Shown one piece after another: positions 15,951 through 25,700 of a DNA stretch of 64,000 bases. Position numbers and translations under genes: made by a program. The notes below the pieces were generated by a model that was not told where the DNA came from, did no database searches, and was given only the letters and a program-made list of their open reading frames with translations. The DNA is from an uncultured bacterium. Its GTDB lineage: Bacteria; Planctomycetota; UBA8742; UBA2392. The DNA is taken from contig CALLQI010000004.1 of the NCBI GenBank assembly GCA_938014885.1, positions 186,001 to 250,000 on the forward strand, read 5' to 3'. Positions within the stretch are counted from its first letter, which is position 1; each line of letters begins with the position of its first letter.

Positions 15951-18245
15951 GTGACCGAACCGACGCCCGAGACGACGCCGCCTGCGGCACCCGAAAGCCT
16001 GTATCGCCGCGAATTCCTGTGGGCGATGGGCGGCCTTGGCGCGGCCACCGCGGCCGCGTTTGCCGGCTGGGGCGGCCTTGAGCTGATGGTGCCGCCGGGC
16101 ACCGCCGACGAGTGGCACAAATCAACCTGCCGCTTCTGCGGCACCGGCTGCACGATCCGCGTCGGCATGCGCGACGGCGAAGTGGTCGATATCCGCGGGC
16201 ATGAGGACGGCCACAACAAGGGCGTGATCTGCGTGAAGGGCACGATGTTGCGCTCGCTGCCGAAGATTGAGGGGCGGCTCACCACCCCAATGATCCGCAA
16301 GAACGGCGAGCTGGTGCCGGCAAGCTGGGACGAAGCGCTGGACCTGATCGCGGGCAAGTTTAAAGAAGTGCGTGACGCGCACGGCCCCGACGCGCTGGCA
16401 TTTTACGGCAGCGGCCAGTTGTTCACCGAAGAAAGCTACACCGCCAACAAGCTGTTTAAGGCCGGGCTGCGCACCAACAACGTCGACGGCAATCCGCGCC
16501 TCTGCATGGCTTCAGCCGCGGCCGGCTATGTCACCGTCTTCGGCAAAGACGAGCCGCCTGGCAGCTACGAAGACATCGACCACGCCGATTTCTTCTTCAT
16601 CTTTGGCGCCAACCCCTACGATTGCCACCCGCCACTGTGGGAGCGCGTGCAGCGCCGCCGCGCCCTGCGCCGCGAGGCCTTCGTGGTGTGCGTGGACCCG
16701 CGCCGCAGTGAAACCGCCAAACGCAGCGACCTGCACCTGCCAGTGATCGCGGGCACTGACCTATTGCTGCTGAACGCGATGGCCCAGGTCATCATCGCTG
16801 ACGGGCTGACTGACAAGGCCTTCATCGACCGGAACGTTCGCTTCAGCCACGACGGCAACACCATCGATCTGGCCGCGTTTGGCGCGCTGCTGGCGGAGTA
16901 CACGCCCGAAAAGGTGGAGTCACGGTTGGGTATTGGCGCCGACCTGATCCGCCACGTGGCGCACCGCTTCGCCAAGTCCAAGGCCTCGATGTCGTTGTGG
17001 ACCATGGGCGTAAACCAGCGCACCCAGGGCACGCGCCTGAACATCATGCTGAACGCGCTGCACCTGCTGACCGGACACATCTGCCGACCCGGAGCCACGC
17101 CATTCAGCGTCACCGGCCAGCCCAACGCCTGCGGCGGTGTGCGCGACACGGGCTCATTGTCGCACGCGCTGCCCGCCGGCCGCGTGGTTGCGAACCCCGA
17201 GCACCGGGCCGAAGTCGAGAAGCTGTGGGGCGTTGAGTCCGGCACGATTTCGCCCAACCCCGGCCATCATGCGGTGTCGCTGTTCCGCGCCATGGAATCA
17301 GGCCAGGTGAAAGCGGCGCTGATCATGTGTACCAACCCGGGCCAGAGCATGCCCGACAGCGACCGCTACGCGGCCGCCATGGAGAAATGCTTCACCGTGG
17401 TAAGCGAAATCGTTGCCGACAGCGAAACCGCCAAGGCCGCCAGCGTGCTGCTGCCGGCTGCGCTGTGGGTCGAAAAGCAGGGCGTACTGGGCCAGGGCGA
17501 GCGCCGCTATCAGCTCGTGGACAAGCTGCTTGAGCCACCGGGCGAATGCCGCAGCGACCTGTGGATGCTGGTTGAACTCGCCAAGCGGCTGGGCCTGGAT
17601 AGGCTGATCAAGGCGCACACGCCGCAGGCCGTGTGGGATGAATGGCGGCAGTTCAGCGCCGGCAGCGCCTACGACTTCTCGGGCATGAGCTATGACCGGC
17701 TGCGCGCGCTGCCCGGCCTGCAATGGCCCTGCCCGACCGAACAGCACCCCGGCACCGCACGCCGCTTTGTGGAAGGCAGCGACCCACTGGTCAAGCCCGG
17801 CATGGGCGTGCAGTTCTACGGGCACAAAGACAACCGCGCGCACATTCCGTTTTGCCCCTACGTGCCTTCGCCGGAGCAGCCGAGCCCCGAGTTCCCGCTG
17901 TACCTCACGACCGGGCGCGTGCTTGAGCAGTGGCATACCGGCACGATGACCGGCCGCATCACCGAATTGCGCGACGCCGCGGGCCCAGCGCGCTTCACGG
18001 TCAGCGCCGTTGACGCGTCAAGACGCGGCGTCGAAAGTGGCGACATGATCGTCGTGACCAGCCGCTTTGGCGACGTGCAGGGCCGCGCGGTGATTGACGC
18101 CGATATGCGGCCAGGCCTGATGTTCGCGGCCTTCTACGACGCGCGGCTGCTGGTGAACAAAGTGGTCGCCGACCACGTGGACCCGGTCTCGCGTGAGCCT
18201 GAGTACAAACTGACCGCCGTACAGTTCCGGAAGGCGGGTGCGTGA
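15951..18245 (+). CDS. NapA-type periplasmic molybdopterin oxidoreductase (probable nitrate reductase)
   Basis: A 764-aa Mo-bis-MGD enzyme. It has a Tat signal (YRREFLW at residues 18-24 and a hydrophobic stretch) and a [4Fe-4S] site, CRFCGTGC plus a fourth Cys after 26 residues. The probable Mo-ligand Cys is in RLCMASAAAGY near residue 184, in the same context as NapA. NapA-like blocks follow: FGKDEPPGSYEDI, MGVNQRTQGT, NACGGVRDTGSLSH and QWHTGTMTGR. GTG 15951 was chosen because GGAGAG lies just upstream. It overlaps the cytochrome gene by ATGA. Nitrate is the most likely substrate, but selenate or other oxyanions cannot be excluded. No napB, napD, napG or napH is visible. Confidence 0.82.
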   Translation: MTEPTPETTPPAAPESLYRREFLWAMGGLGAATAAAFAGWGGLELMVPPGTADEWHKSTCRFCGTGCTIRVGMRDGEVVDIRGHEDGHNKGVICVKGTMLRSLPKIEGRLTTPMIRKNGELVPASWDEALDLIAGKFKEVRDAHGPDALAFYGSGQLFTEESYTANKLFKAGLRTNNVDGNPRLCMASAAAGYVTVFGKDEPPGSYEDIDHADFFFIFGANPYDCHPPLWERVQRRRALRREAFVVCVDPRRSETAKRSDLHLPVIAGTDLLLLNAMAQVIIADGLTDKAFIDRNVRFSHDGNTIDLAAFGALLAEYTPEKVESRLGIGADLIRHVAHRFAKSKASMSLWTMGVNQRTQGTRLNIMLNALHLLTGHICRPGATPFSVTGQPNACGGVRDTGSLSHALPAGRVVANPEHRAEVEKLWGVESGTISPNPGHHAVSLFRAMESGQVKAALIMCTNPGQSMPDSDRYAAAMEKCFTVVSEIVADSETAKAASVLLPAALWVEKQGVLGQGERRYQLVDKLLEPPGECRSDLWMLVELAKRLGLDRLIKAHTPQAVWDEWRQFSAGSAYDFSGMSYDRLRALPGLQWPCPTEQHPGTARRFVEGSDPLVKPGMGVQFYGHKDNRAHIPFCPYVPSPEQPSPEFPLYLTTGRVLEQWHTGTMTGRITELRDAAGPARFTVSAVDASRRGVESGDMIVVTSRFGDVQGRAVIDADMRPGLMFAAFYDARLLVNKVVADHVDPVSREPEYKLTAVQFRKAGA

Positions 18246-18925
18246 TGGAAGTGTCCGACGTGTTCCGGATTTTCGCGGGCGTGTTCAGCGTGGTCGGACT
18301 TGGCCTGTGCCTGTGGCTGGCGCGGGTTGATTTCAGCAAGATCCCGGCTGAGCGCAAAGTCCACCTCGGAGTGGCGACGCTGACCGGGCTAGCCTTCTTC
18401 AAGCTGCTGGCGCTGGCGGCCTTGTTTGCCGTGCCTGTAGTCGCGCTGGGGGCTGCGAACTACCACACTATCGAGGGTGTGCACGGCGTTGAGTCGTGCA
18501 ACCGCTGCCACGTGATGACGCCGATGGTCACCGACATGCGCGACCCCGGCAGCGAAACCCTGGCCGCGCGCCACTTCAAGAACGGCTGGATCCCAAAGGA
18601 CCAGTGCTTCCAGTGCCACAGCGATTACGGCCTCGCCGGCGACCTGCGCGCCAAAATGGAGGGCTACCGCCACCTCGCTCGATACACCACCGGTACATAC
18701 GAAGAACCGATCAAGTTCCGTGGTGTCTTCCACAACGACAACTGCCTGAAGTGCCACGCCGGCACGCCGAAGTTTGTGGCCGTGCCGTCACACGCCACGG
18801 TGCAGGGCCGCCTGGCCGAGAACAGCCTGAGTTGCCTGAACTGTCACGGCCGCGCGCACCCGACACGCGAACAGCGCACACCGGGCCACCCGGATTACAC
18901 GCGGCTGATCGGGGGTGATGAATGA
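18245..18925 (+). CDS. NapC/NrfH-like membrane-anchored tetraheme cytochrome c
   Basis: A 226-aa protein with four CxxCH heme motifs (CNRCH, CFQCH, CLKCH, CLNCH). The N-terminus has two hydrophobic segments (about residues 6-25 and 38-63) that would anchor it in the inner membrane. Proteins of this kind oxidise quinol and feed a periplasmic partner, here the NapA-type enzyme, whose stop codon overlaps this start. Two membrane segments rather than the single anchor of NapC is a difference. The following 62-aa gene overlaps by 4 bases. Confidence 0.82.
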   Translation: MEVSDVFRIFAGVFSVVGLGLCLWLARVDFSKIPAERKVHLGVATLTGLAFFKLLALAALFAVPVVALGAANYHTIEGVHGVESCNRCHVMTPMVTDMRDPGSETLAARHFKNGWIPKDQCFQCHSDYGLAGDLRAKMEGYRHLARYTTGTYEEPIKFRGVFHNDNCLKCHAGTPKFVAVPSHATVQGRLAENSLSCLNCHGRAHPTREQRTPGHPDYTRLIGGDE

Positions 18926-19110
18926 AGGACCTGCGCCTGCCCAGCCTCGCGGCCGCGCTGGGCTTCATCATCACCGGCCTGTACGCACTGGACCCCGGCC
19001 CGTACCAGATGGCGGCATTCATCTTCTTTGCCCAGCCGCTGTTCCTGATCGCGCTGCTGAGCTACGGCTACCGCGTCTGGAAAGACCTGCGTGGCCGCGA
19101 CGTGCTGTAG
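18922..19110 (+). CDS. small two-helix membrane protein of the Nap-type operon
   Basis: A 62-aa protein, almost entirely hydrophobic, with helices at about residues 8-26 and 30-49 and a charged end (RVWKDLRGRD). It overlaps the cytochrome gene by ATGA, so it is very probably expressed with it. No family was recognised. It may be an accessory subunit of the quinol-oxidising complex. It converges on the minus-strand radical SAM gene with only a few bases between. Confidence 0.65.
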   Translation: MKDLRLPSLAAALGFIITGLYALDPGPYQMAAFIFFAQPLFLIALLSYGYRVWKDLRGRDVL

Positions 19111-19116
19111 CACGGA

Positions 19117-20760
19117 TCAGGCTTCGGTTGCGAACTCCGCCGGGAACGGGATCACGGTTTCCGCCGGTGCAGCCGGAATGCGGTACTCGCGCCGGATCAT
19201 GCGCGGATGCTGGAACCAATTCAGCTTCAGCGTCAGCGCGGTCCATGCGGCCGCGGCCACGGCACCGAGACCCATCGCGCGCTCGGCCAGGGTGGGCTTG
19301 CCGAGGGTTTCATGAATGCGCCGCACCAGCGCGCGCAAGTCGCGGCGGGCCGCTTTCGACGGGCCCAGCAGCGTACCGGGAAGGAAGGCCGGGTAGGCGC
19401 TGCGCACGAATTGCGCATACTGAGCGGCCTTCTTGCGCATGATCGGGATCGCGGAGTCCTTCCATTTCAGGTAGCCGTTGAGCCAGACTTCGACCGCGCG
19501 GTAGATGGATGGTCCCAGCCGCTCGAAGTCCTGTTTGAAGCAACTTGCCTGCAAGTCTTCGATCTGCCGGGCGGTCATGGTCTCGTGCCTGACCAGCGAG
19601 TAGAAGCCGGTGCCCTTGTGCCAGTAGTTCTTCTTGGGGTCTTCCTCGATTTCCTTGTGGAACAGGCCTTCCTTCTTCACGCGATCGAAGAACGGTGTGC
19701 CCGGCACCGGGCCATAGATCAGGAACTGCGAGAACGCAGGCTTCAGCGCCAACAGGCCGTCGAGCTCTTCCTGGATGATCTCCGGCGTCTGGTACGGAAA
19801 GCCCACGATCATCGAAGCCAGCACGGTGATGCCGTGCTCGCGGAATTCGTTGAAGACTTCGTCCACCGGGCGGCCGGACTGCTTGGCGAAGCCCGAGCGC
19901 GTGCCCTCGTAGCCGATCCAGGTGCCGTCGATGCCCATTTCCATGATCTCCGTGACGGTGAAGCGGCTCAGTGCGCGCACGCTGGCGAAGCAGAACACCG
20001 AGATCGCCTTGCCGCCTTCGACTACGCAGTCGCGGAACTCCAGGGCGCGTTCGCGGTTCAGCAGGAAGTCCTCGTCCATGATCATGATGTTCATGTCCGG
20101 GTCGATCTCGTGGTACTTGCGCACGACGTTGTAGATGTCGCGGCCGGTGGGCAGCAGCCGAATGTGGCGGCGCTTGAAGAAGTGCGAGGTGCAGCAGAAG
20201 TCGCAACCGTTGGCGCAGCCCAGGCCGGCGAACACGATGCCGGTACGCGAGACATGCTGGCCGAACACACGCAGCGGATTGATCACCATGGGGTGGGTGT
20301 AGGGCATGGCTCGGTCGGACTCGCCGAGCAGGCGGCGCATGAAGGCCACACCTTCTTCGCGGCAGATGTAGTCGCCGTAGGGTTTCAGGACTTCGTCGTC
20401 CAGGACTGTCCCGTGGCTGCCGAGGATGATTCTGGAGTTCGGCGCATGCTCTCGGATCAGGGCGACCATCTCTTCCATGATGTGAAACGTGGCCAGGATG
20501 AACGAGATGCCGACGTATTCGTAGCCCTTTGCCAGCTCGCGGACCAGCTCATTGCGGGTGGGGTATTGCAGTACCACGGTCGGCGCCTCGAGGTTGCAGG
20601 CGATGTAATCAAGCGAGAACTGTGTGTGCAGCGAACGCGGGCTGAACATGCCCTGCGCACGCGTAACCTGCCCGTACAGAAGTTCATAGCCCACGCTGGG
20701 CGCATCGCCATAGGCCTCACCCAGGGGCCTGCACACACTTGTCAGCAGCACTTTCGGCAC
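19117..20760 (-). CDS. radical SAM protein with B12-binding-type N-terminal domain (second paralogue)
   Basis: A 547-aa protein (if GTG 20760 is the start; the frame is open to 20787). The N-terminal Rossmann-like domain (YVGISFILATF, then RIILGSHGTVLD) is followed by the radical SAM triad CANGCDFC near residues 181-188 and IMIMDEDFLLNRERA. A clear relative of the gene at 14138-15901, it faces it across the Nap-type operon. The C-terminal 150 residues are helical and end in a basic segment. The substrate is unknown. A short leader lies before the start, and no strong ribosome-binding site was found. Confidence 0.8.
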   Translation of the reverse strand: MPKVLLTSVCRPLGEAYGDAPSVGYELLYGQVTRAQGMFSPRSLHTQFSLDYIACNLEAPTVVLQYPTRNELVRELAKGYEYVGISFILATFHIMEEMVALIREHAPNSRIILGSHGTVLDDEVLKPYGDYICREEGVAFMRRLLGESDRAMPYTHPMVINPLRVFGQHVSRTGIVFAGLGCANGCDFCCTSHFFKRRHIRLLPTGRDIYNVVRKYHEIDPDMNIMIMDEDFLLNRERALEFRDCVVEGGKAISVFCFASVRALSRFTVTEIMEMGIDGTWIGYEGTRSGFAKQSGRPVDEVFNEFREHGITVLASMIVGFPYQTPEIIQEELDGLLALKPAFSQFLIYGPVPGTPFFDRVKKEGLFHKEIEEDPKKNYWHKGTGFYSLVRHETMTARQIEDLQASCFKQDFERLGPSIYRAVEVWLNGYLKWKDSAIPIMRKKAAQYAQFVRSAYPAFLPGTLLGPSKAARRDLRALVRRIHETLGKPTLAERAMGLGAVAAAAWTALTLKLNWFQHPRMIRREYRIPAAPAETVIPFPAEFATEA

Positions 20761-20880
20761 AGCACACCCCCGCGCCAGGCGGCGCACATATACGCTAAAC
20801 AGAGGTTTTTATCGTTAGATGACAGGAAGCGCCATGCCGCGACTGCCTTTTCCTCCGTCCGGCCCCGGGGTCAATGAAAG

Positions 20881-20921
20881 CTCCCGGGCGCGCGCGGGGT
20901 TTGGGTGCGCGGGCCCGGGAG
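20881..20921 (-). terminator. hairpin terminator after the choice-of-anchor gene
   Basis: CTCCCGGGC (20881-20889) pairs perfectly with GCCCGGGAG (20913-20921), and the arms are extended by GC-rich flanks. It lies 24 bases beyond the stop at 20945 on the minus strand and is followed there by CTTTCATT. The T tract is weak. Confidence 0.6.
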
Positions 20922-20944
20922 TGCGTTCGACGCCGAGGGCAGGG

Positions 20945-22570
20945 TCAGGCGCGGCGGCGAAGCAATGGCGCGGTCAGTGCGAGCAACGCAAGCAGGCAAA
21001 CCAGGCTGGTGCCGCCAGAGCCGGTCGAGCAGCCGGAGTCATCGCCACCGTCGTCGCCTGAGCCGGGCTTGGAGGCGCTGCCCAGCACGTTGGCCACGTA
21101 GCTGGGGGTGTCCGGGTCATCGCTGGCCACGGTGATGGTGAACGAGTACGTGCCGCTGTCGAGGGGCGTCACCTGCAGGGTGAACGTGGAAGTCTGCGCG
21201 CCCGGCACACTGGCCAGCGGGTCTACCAGCACCACAACCGTGCAGTTCACCGGCGCGCTGATCGCCACCAGCGGCGTGCCGGTCAGGGTCAGCGTCGAGT
21301 CACCGGTGTTCTGCACCCCGCCCTGCAGGTTGAAGGCCGTGCCCTTCACGGCCCCCGTCGGCGCGTGCGTTCCGTTGTGCGCCACCGTGCTGCCGCCCAG
21401 CAGCAGGTTCAAGTTTTGCGGTGCACCGACCGTGGTACCCGTAATGTGGACCACATAGCTGGGGGTGGCCGGGTCGTTGCTTTCGATGGTTATGTCAAAG
21501 CTGAAGTTGCCGGCAGCCGTCGCCGTCACAGTGATCTCGAAGTTGGACTGCGCCGTCGATGCAATCGGTGTGGCCGGGGGCGTGACCAGTGCGCAGCCGC
21601 AGTTGACCTCGGCCGAGAAGTCAACAAGTGGCGCGCCGGTGAGTTGCAGGCTTGCCGAGCCTGAGTTCATCACGCTGCAGTCAATGCTGAATGCCATGCC
21701 GACCATCGCGCCATTCACGTTCTGCGACGAATTGTGAGGGCGGTATCCACCCTCAATCAGCACGCGCATGATCGGGTCATTGGTCGCGCTGCCTTCGAAT
21801 GTCGCGCTCCAGGGGTTGGTGTCCGGGTCGTTGGTGTACACGCGCGGCACGAAGCTGAAGGGCCCGACAGCGGTCGGCGTCACGCTGAGCACGATGTCCA
21901 GACTGCCACCCGGGATCAGGAAGCCCGTGGGGTCTGCAGGCAGCATCACGTTGCAGTTGCTGGACGTCTGCAAATCCAGTGAATCGACGGCGTCGAACAC
22001 CAGGTCGTTTGCGGCCGCAATGGCGTAGTTCGTCACCGTGAGGGTGACGTTGAAGCTGGTGGCCGGCGCGTACTGCGAGCCAATCCACTGGCTGCCCCCG
22101 TTGCTGACGCCGCCCGTGGCCCATGTGACCCGGATGTTTGGCGCATTGGTGGCGGTCCCGCTGATCGTGATCACGTAGCTGGGAGTCACCGGGTCGTTGC
22201 TGGTGACGGTGCAGGTTGCGCTGTAGGGCCCCCCCGAGGTCAGGAACATGAGCGAGCTGACGATGTACTGCGTTCCGGGTGTCACGATGCGGGGGTAGGT
22301 GCCGCTGCTGGTGATGTTGCAGTTCGACATGGCGGTGAAGGCAACGTTGCTGACGCTCAGGTCGGAGGTGCCGTTGTTGCGAAGCTGCATGGCGAACCCG
22401 TACTGCGGCTCAGAGTGGTTGCCTTGGGCGTAGGTGCCACCGCTGGGAATCACCGTGCCCAGGTTGTCGCGCACCGCCAGCGATGGCTGGGCCAGCGCGG
22501 CCTGGGCGCAAAGTGCCAGCGCGGACAGCGCCAACACTCGTATCAGGTTGTTTTGCTTCCAGAGGGTCAT
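20945..22570 (-). CDS. secreted choice-of-anchor D (ASH/HYDIN-like) repeat protein with C-terminal sorting tail
   Basis: A 541-aa protein with a signal peptide (hydrophobic residues 9-27, cleavage likely after AALAQ). It carries at least four beta-sandwich repeats of about 110 aa, each ending in a variant of TPSYVxxxxGTA, as in the choice-of-anchor D/HYDIN group. The C-terminus has a Gly/Asp-rich spacer, a cysteine (DSGCSTGSGG), a hydrophobic helix (about residues 523-537) and RRRA, a tripartite sorting signal like MYXO-CTERM or Synerg-CTERM. GGAGA precedes the ATG. It is likely surface-exposed or outer-membrane associated. The ligand is unknown. Confidence 0.8.
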   Translation of the reverse strand: MTLWKQNNLIRVLALSALALCAQAALAQPSLAVRDNLGTVIPSGGTYAQGNHSEPQYGFAMQLRNNGTSDLSVSNVAFTAMSNCNITSSGTYPRIVTPGTQYIVSSLMFLTSGGPYSATCTVTSNDPVTPSYVITISGTATNAPNIRVTWATGGVSNGGSQWIGSQYAPATSFNVTLTVTNYAIAAANDLVFDAVDSLDLQTSSNCNVMLPADPTGFLIPGGSLDIVLSVTPTAVGPFSFVPRVYTNDPDTNPWSATFEGSATNDPIMRVLIEGGYRPHNSSQNVNGAMVGMAFSIDCSVMNSGSASLQLTGAPLVDFSAEVNCGCALVTPPATPIASTAQSNFEITVTATAAGNFSFDITIESNDPATPSYVVHITGTTVGAPQNLNLLLGGSTVAHNGTHAPTGAVKGTAFNLQGGVQNTGDSTLTLTGTPLVAISAPVNCTVVVLVDPLASVPGAQTSTFTLQVTPLDSGTYSFTITVASDDPDTPSYVANVLGSASKPGSGDDGGDDSGCSTGSGGTSLVCLLALLALTAPLLRRRA

Positions 22571-22579
22571 GACTGTCTC

Positions 22580-22669
22580 CTTACCGGGTCGTTGGTGGTG
22601 GCGCAGCCACGCGCGCGGCCTCCGCCCGGCCTTACACACAGCCCGGGCATCGCCACCACCGCAGGTAAG
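22580..22669 (-). promoter_or_regulatory. structured 5' leader overlapping the ribosome-binding site
   Basis: On the minus strand the leader of the choice-of-anchor gene can fold as nested helices. CTTACC/GGTAAG (bases 22664-22669 with 22580-22585) encloses a perfect 10-base helix GGTGGTGGCG/CGCCACCACC (22651-22660 with 22594-22603). Inside are a GCCCGG/CCGGGC hairpin and a smaller helix. The outer helix includes part of the AAGGAG ribosome-binding site. No known riboswitch class was recognised. Confidence 0.4.
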
Positions 22670-22751
22670 CCTACCCGAACGGAGGCACCCTTGACGGATT
22701 GTCGTGCAAGTCTTGTCCCCGAACGGGAACAGTGCTGCATTGGCAAATGAG

Positions 22752-22777
22752 AACCGGCGGGCGCAAGCCCGCCGGTT
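22752..22777 (-). terminator. perfect hairpin terminator after the Gly-rich lipoprotein gene
   Basis: AACCGGCGGGC and GCCCGCCGGTT (22752-22762 and 22767-22777) form an 11-base perfect stem with a 4-base loop. It lies 23 bases downstream of the stop at 22800 (minus strand) and is followed by CTCATTTGCC. It also insulates the leader of the next gene. Confidence 0.75.
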
Positions 22778-22799
22778 TGAACGTCCCGTACACGAAGCG

Positions 22800-25700
22800 C
22801 TAGTCGCGCGTCACGTTGTTGGTGTTGGTGCCTGCACCGTTCCGCGTTTCCAGAACGCTGCCGGCTTGCTCGACCAGGTTGGGGTTAGCCGGGCCCGCGC
22901 CGGTGGGGTCCAGGGTGATCAGGCCGGGCATGCCTGCGGGTGCGCCCGCGTTGGCGCGGATGCGTGCAGTTGAAGTCAGGGTCACGGTGGCCGAACCGTC
23001 GTTGCCCAGGTTGAACGAGGGGCCGTCGGCACCGGTTGCACCACTGCCGCCAAAACCTTCGATCGTGCCTGAAACCGTCAGCGCGCCGGGGCCGGAGACA
23101 TTCACGTTGCCCGCGTTGCCGCCAGTGCCGGTGGTGCTGGCACCGCCGTGAACCCGAACCTGCCCGCTGACGACCAGGTCGGCCGTGCCAGACAGGAAGA
23201 AGCCGGTGCTGCTGCCGCCGGTGCCGGCCGCACTGGTGCCTCCGTTTGCGGTTAGCTGGCCGCTGATGGTAAACGTGGTGCCGGCCGAAGCGATGCCGAA
23301 GCCACTGGTGCTACCACCGTCCATGTTGGTCCCAGCGTTGCCGCCATTGAGCACGAAGGTGCCGCCCAGTGAGCCGCCGCCCGTGCCAACGCTCATGCTG
23401 ACCGAGCCCGCGCCGCCACCCTGCCCCGTGGCGGAGTTGCCGCCGCGGCCCGTGTAATTGGCGGTCCAGGCCAGGCTGGTGCAATTGGACACCTGGATGC
23501 CGGCAGTCATGCCACCGGTGCCACCCGCAGAGTCACCGCCAATTGCAGTGATCTGGCCCGATACGGTCAGTGCGCCTTGCGGGCAGTCGAGGACGAAATT
23601 GCCCGCTGTCCCGCCGTTGCCGGTATTGCCCGCGCCGCCGGACAACGTGTAGTTGGCCGTGCTGGTGATTTTGCCCTGGCTGGAGTTCAGGTTTACGATG
23701 CTTCCCAGACCGCCTTGGTCGCCCGCGAGAGCTGAACCGCCGACGCCGACGAACGTACCGCTGACGTGGACGTCAAATGCACTGGTGAAGTTCAGTGTGC
23801 CGGCGCTGCCGCCACTACCACTGCCGCTGCCAAGCACATCGCCACCACTAACGTCGTAGGTTCCGCGCAACCGCATCTGGCCGCCGCTGTAGAACTGGCC
23901 GCCGCCTGAGGGGGCGTCGCCGTTTCCGCGGCTGTTGCCACCACGGCTGACGAGGTCCAGGTTCAAGTGCAGGGGGCTCGGTGACGCGGTGAAGTTCACG
24001 AAGCCGCCCTGTCCGCCGGTCCCGTTGCCGCTGACCACCGATCCGTCGCCGCCTGAGACTTCAATGTCACCCGTCAAGTCCAGCCCGCCGGGCGCTGACC
24101 ACTGGACAGACGCGCCGTTACCACCATTTCCTGAGTCGCTGCTGCCGCCGATACCGGTCAACTCAAACCGAGAGAACCGGGACGTTGATGCGTTGATAGA
24201 ACTGGCGAAGAAGTTCGCCGACTGGCAAGAACCAGCAGCGCCGCCCACGGAGTTACCGCCCGACATGGATACGACCAGCGATCCTTCAAAGGTGCCGTAA
24301 TCCAGGAACAGTGATCCGCCGAAGCCTCCGTTGCCGGTGCCCGCTGTCGCGGCCCCGCCATCAGCGAGGACGTTCAATGAGCCAACGAATCGACCGCCGG
24401 ACATAATGATGAAGGTGCTTCCGGCACTCCCCCCCGAACCGGTTGTGGCCTCTCCACCGTGCATGGTGTAGCTGAGGTTGCCCGCCAGGAGGCAGTTTGA
24501 GCCCATGCCGCTCAGAGTCACACCGCCCCCGTTGCCGCCTGTGGTCGTCGTGCCCACGCCTCCGCTGGATGTCACCGTATGCGTAAAGCCAGTCAGCGAG
24601 ATGAAGGTGACGGTCGTTGCGCCGCCGTTGCCCGCGTCGGCGCCATCACCGCCGACGGCCGTCAGCGCGAGAGAAATCTTCGAGCCGATCACGACCTGAA
24701 ACTGCGAGCTGCCGGCGTTGCCGGCGGTGGCACCGTCGCCACCACTGGTGTCAATCGTGATCTCAGCATCATTCAGGGTGCCGAACGAGACGTCGGTCGA
24801 ACTTGCGTTGGCACCGTTACCCGCCGTGGCACCGTCGCCGCCGGTGCTGCTTGCGTCGATTTCGACGAAGCGGCCGGATGCGGAGTTGCCGGTGAAACAG
24901 ATGATCCCACCACCTGCGCCGCCGGACATGGATCCGTCGCCGCCGTCGGCCTGAAGGTCCAGGACCACATCCAGGACCTGCGAGCCTTGCGGTGCCGCGA
25001 TTGGAAGATTGATCAGCGACCCATCGCCGCCGCTGATGCCGCTGCCGCCGTTGCTGCGGGCGTGGATTCTGGCCAGTTCAAAATTCTGCGCCACAACGGT
25101 GATGCCGGCACCCTGACGGCCCGAGCCTGCGGCACTGGAGCCACCGTTGGCCAGCAGCAATGCCGCGCCTTTGAACGTCGTTGTGGAAGCAAGCAGGGAA
25201 ATCGAGGCGGCATCATTGGCTGCGCCGGTTCCGGTTGTGGAGCCTCCGGAAGCGTCGGCGTACACGTAAGCAGTCCCGGTTCCCGCCCAGCTGATGTTGA
25301 TGGAACCAGCCTGCCCCGCAGTACCGTTGACGGCCGCGCCACCGCCGGAAAGCAGGTGCGCATGGAACTCGCGGTCGTCATTACCGAAGCTGGTTATGCT
25401 CATTCCTCCACCGTTGCCGCCGTTGCCGCTGCCCTCGGCCGCGCCACCTCGGGCACTGAATGCCCCCGAAGCGTGCAGCACATCGCCAAACTGTGCGAAC
25501 ACGTTCAGGCTGCCGCCATCGCGGGCATTGGTCATCGCCACAGTGTTAGCTGCACCGCCGCGGCAGTCCACGGTGCCCGTCAGCACGACGGACGACAGCG
25601 AAGTGAGTGTGACGTTGCCGCCGGCGCGCTGTGTGGCCCCCGAAGTATTGATCGTGCCTGTCACCACCAGTCCCAGCTCAGTGCCGCCGTTGTGGAACAA

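Noticed and set aside
19207..20877. 556-codon open frame opposite the second radical SAM gene
   Set aside because: Mirrors the codon structure of the real gene; composition is typical of an antisense frame.
22580..22669. Leader structure considered as a c-di-GMP (GEMM) riboswitch
   Set aside because: It lacks the conserved GEMM core and tetraloop receptor, so only an unnamed structured leader is reported.
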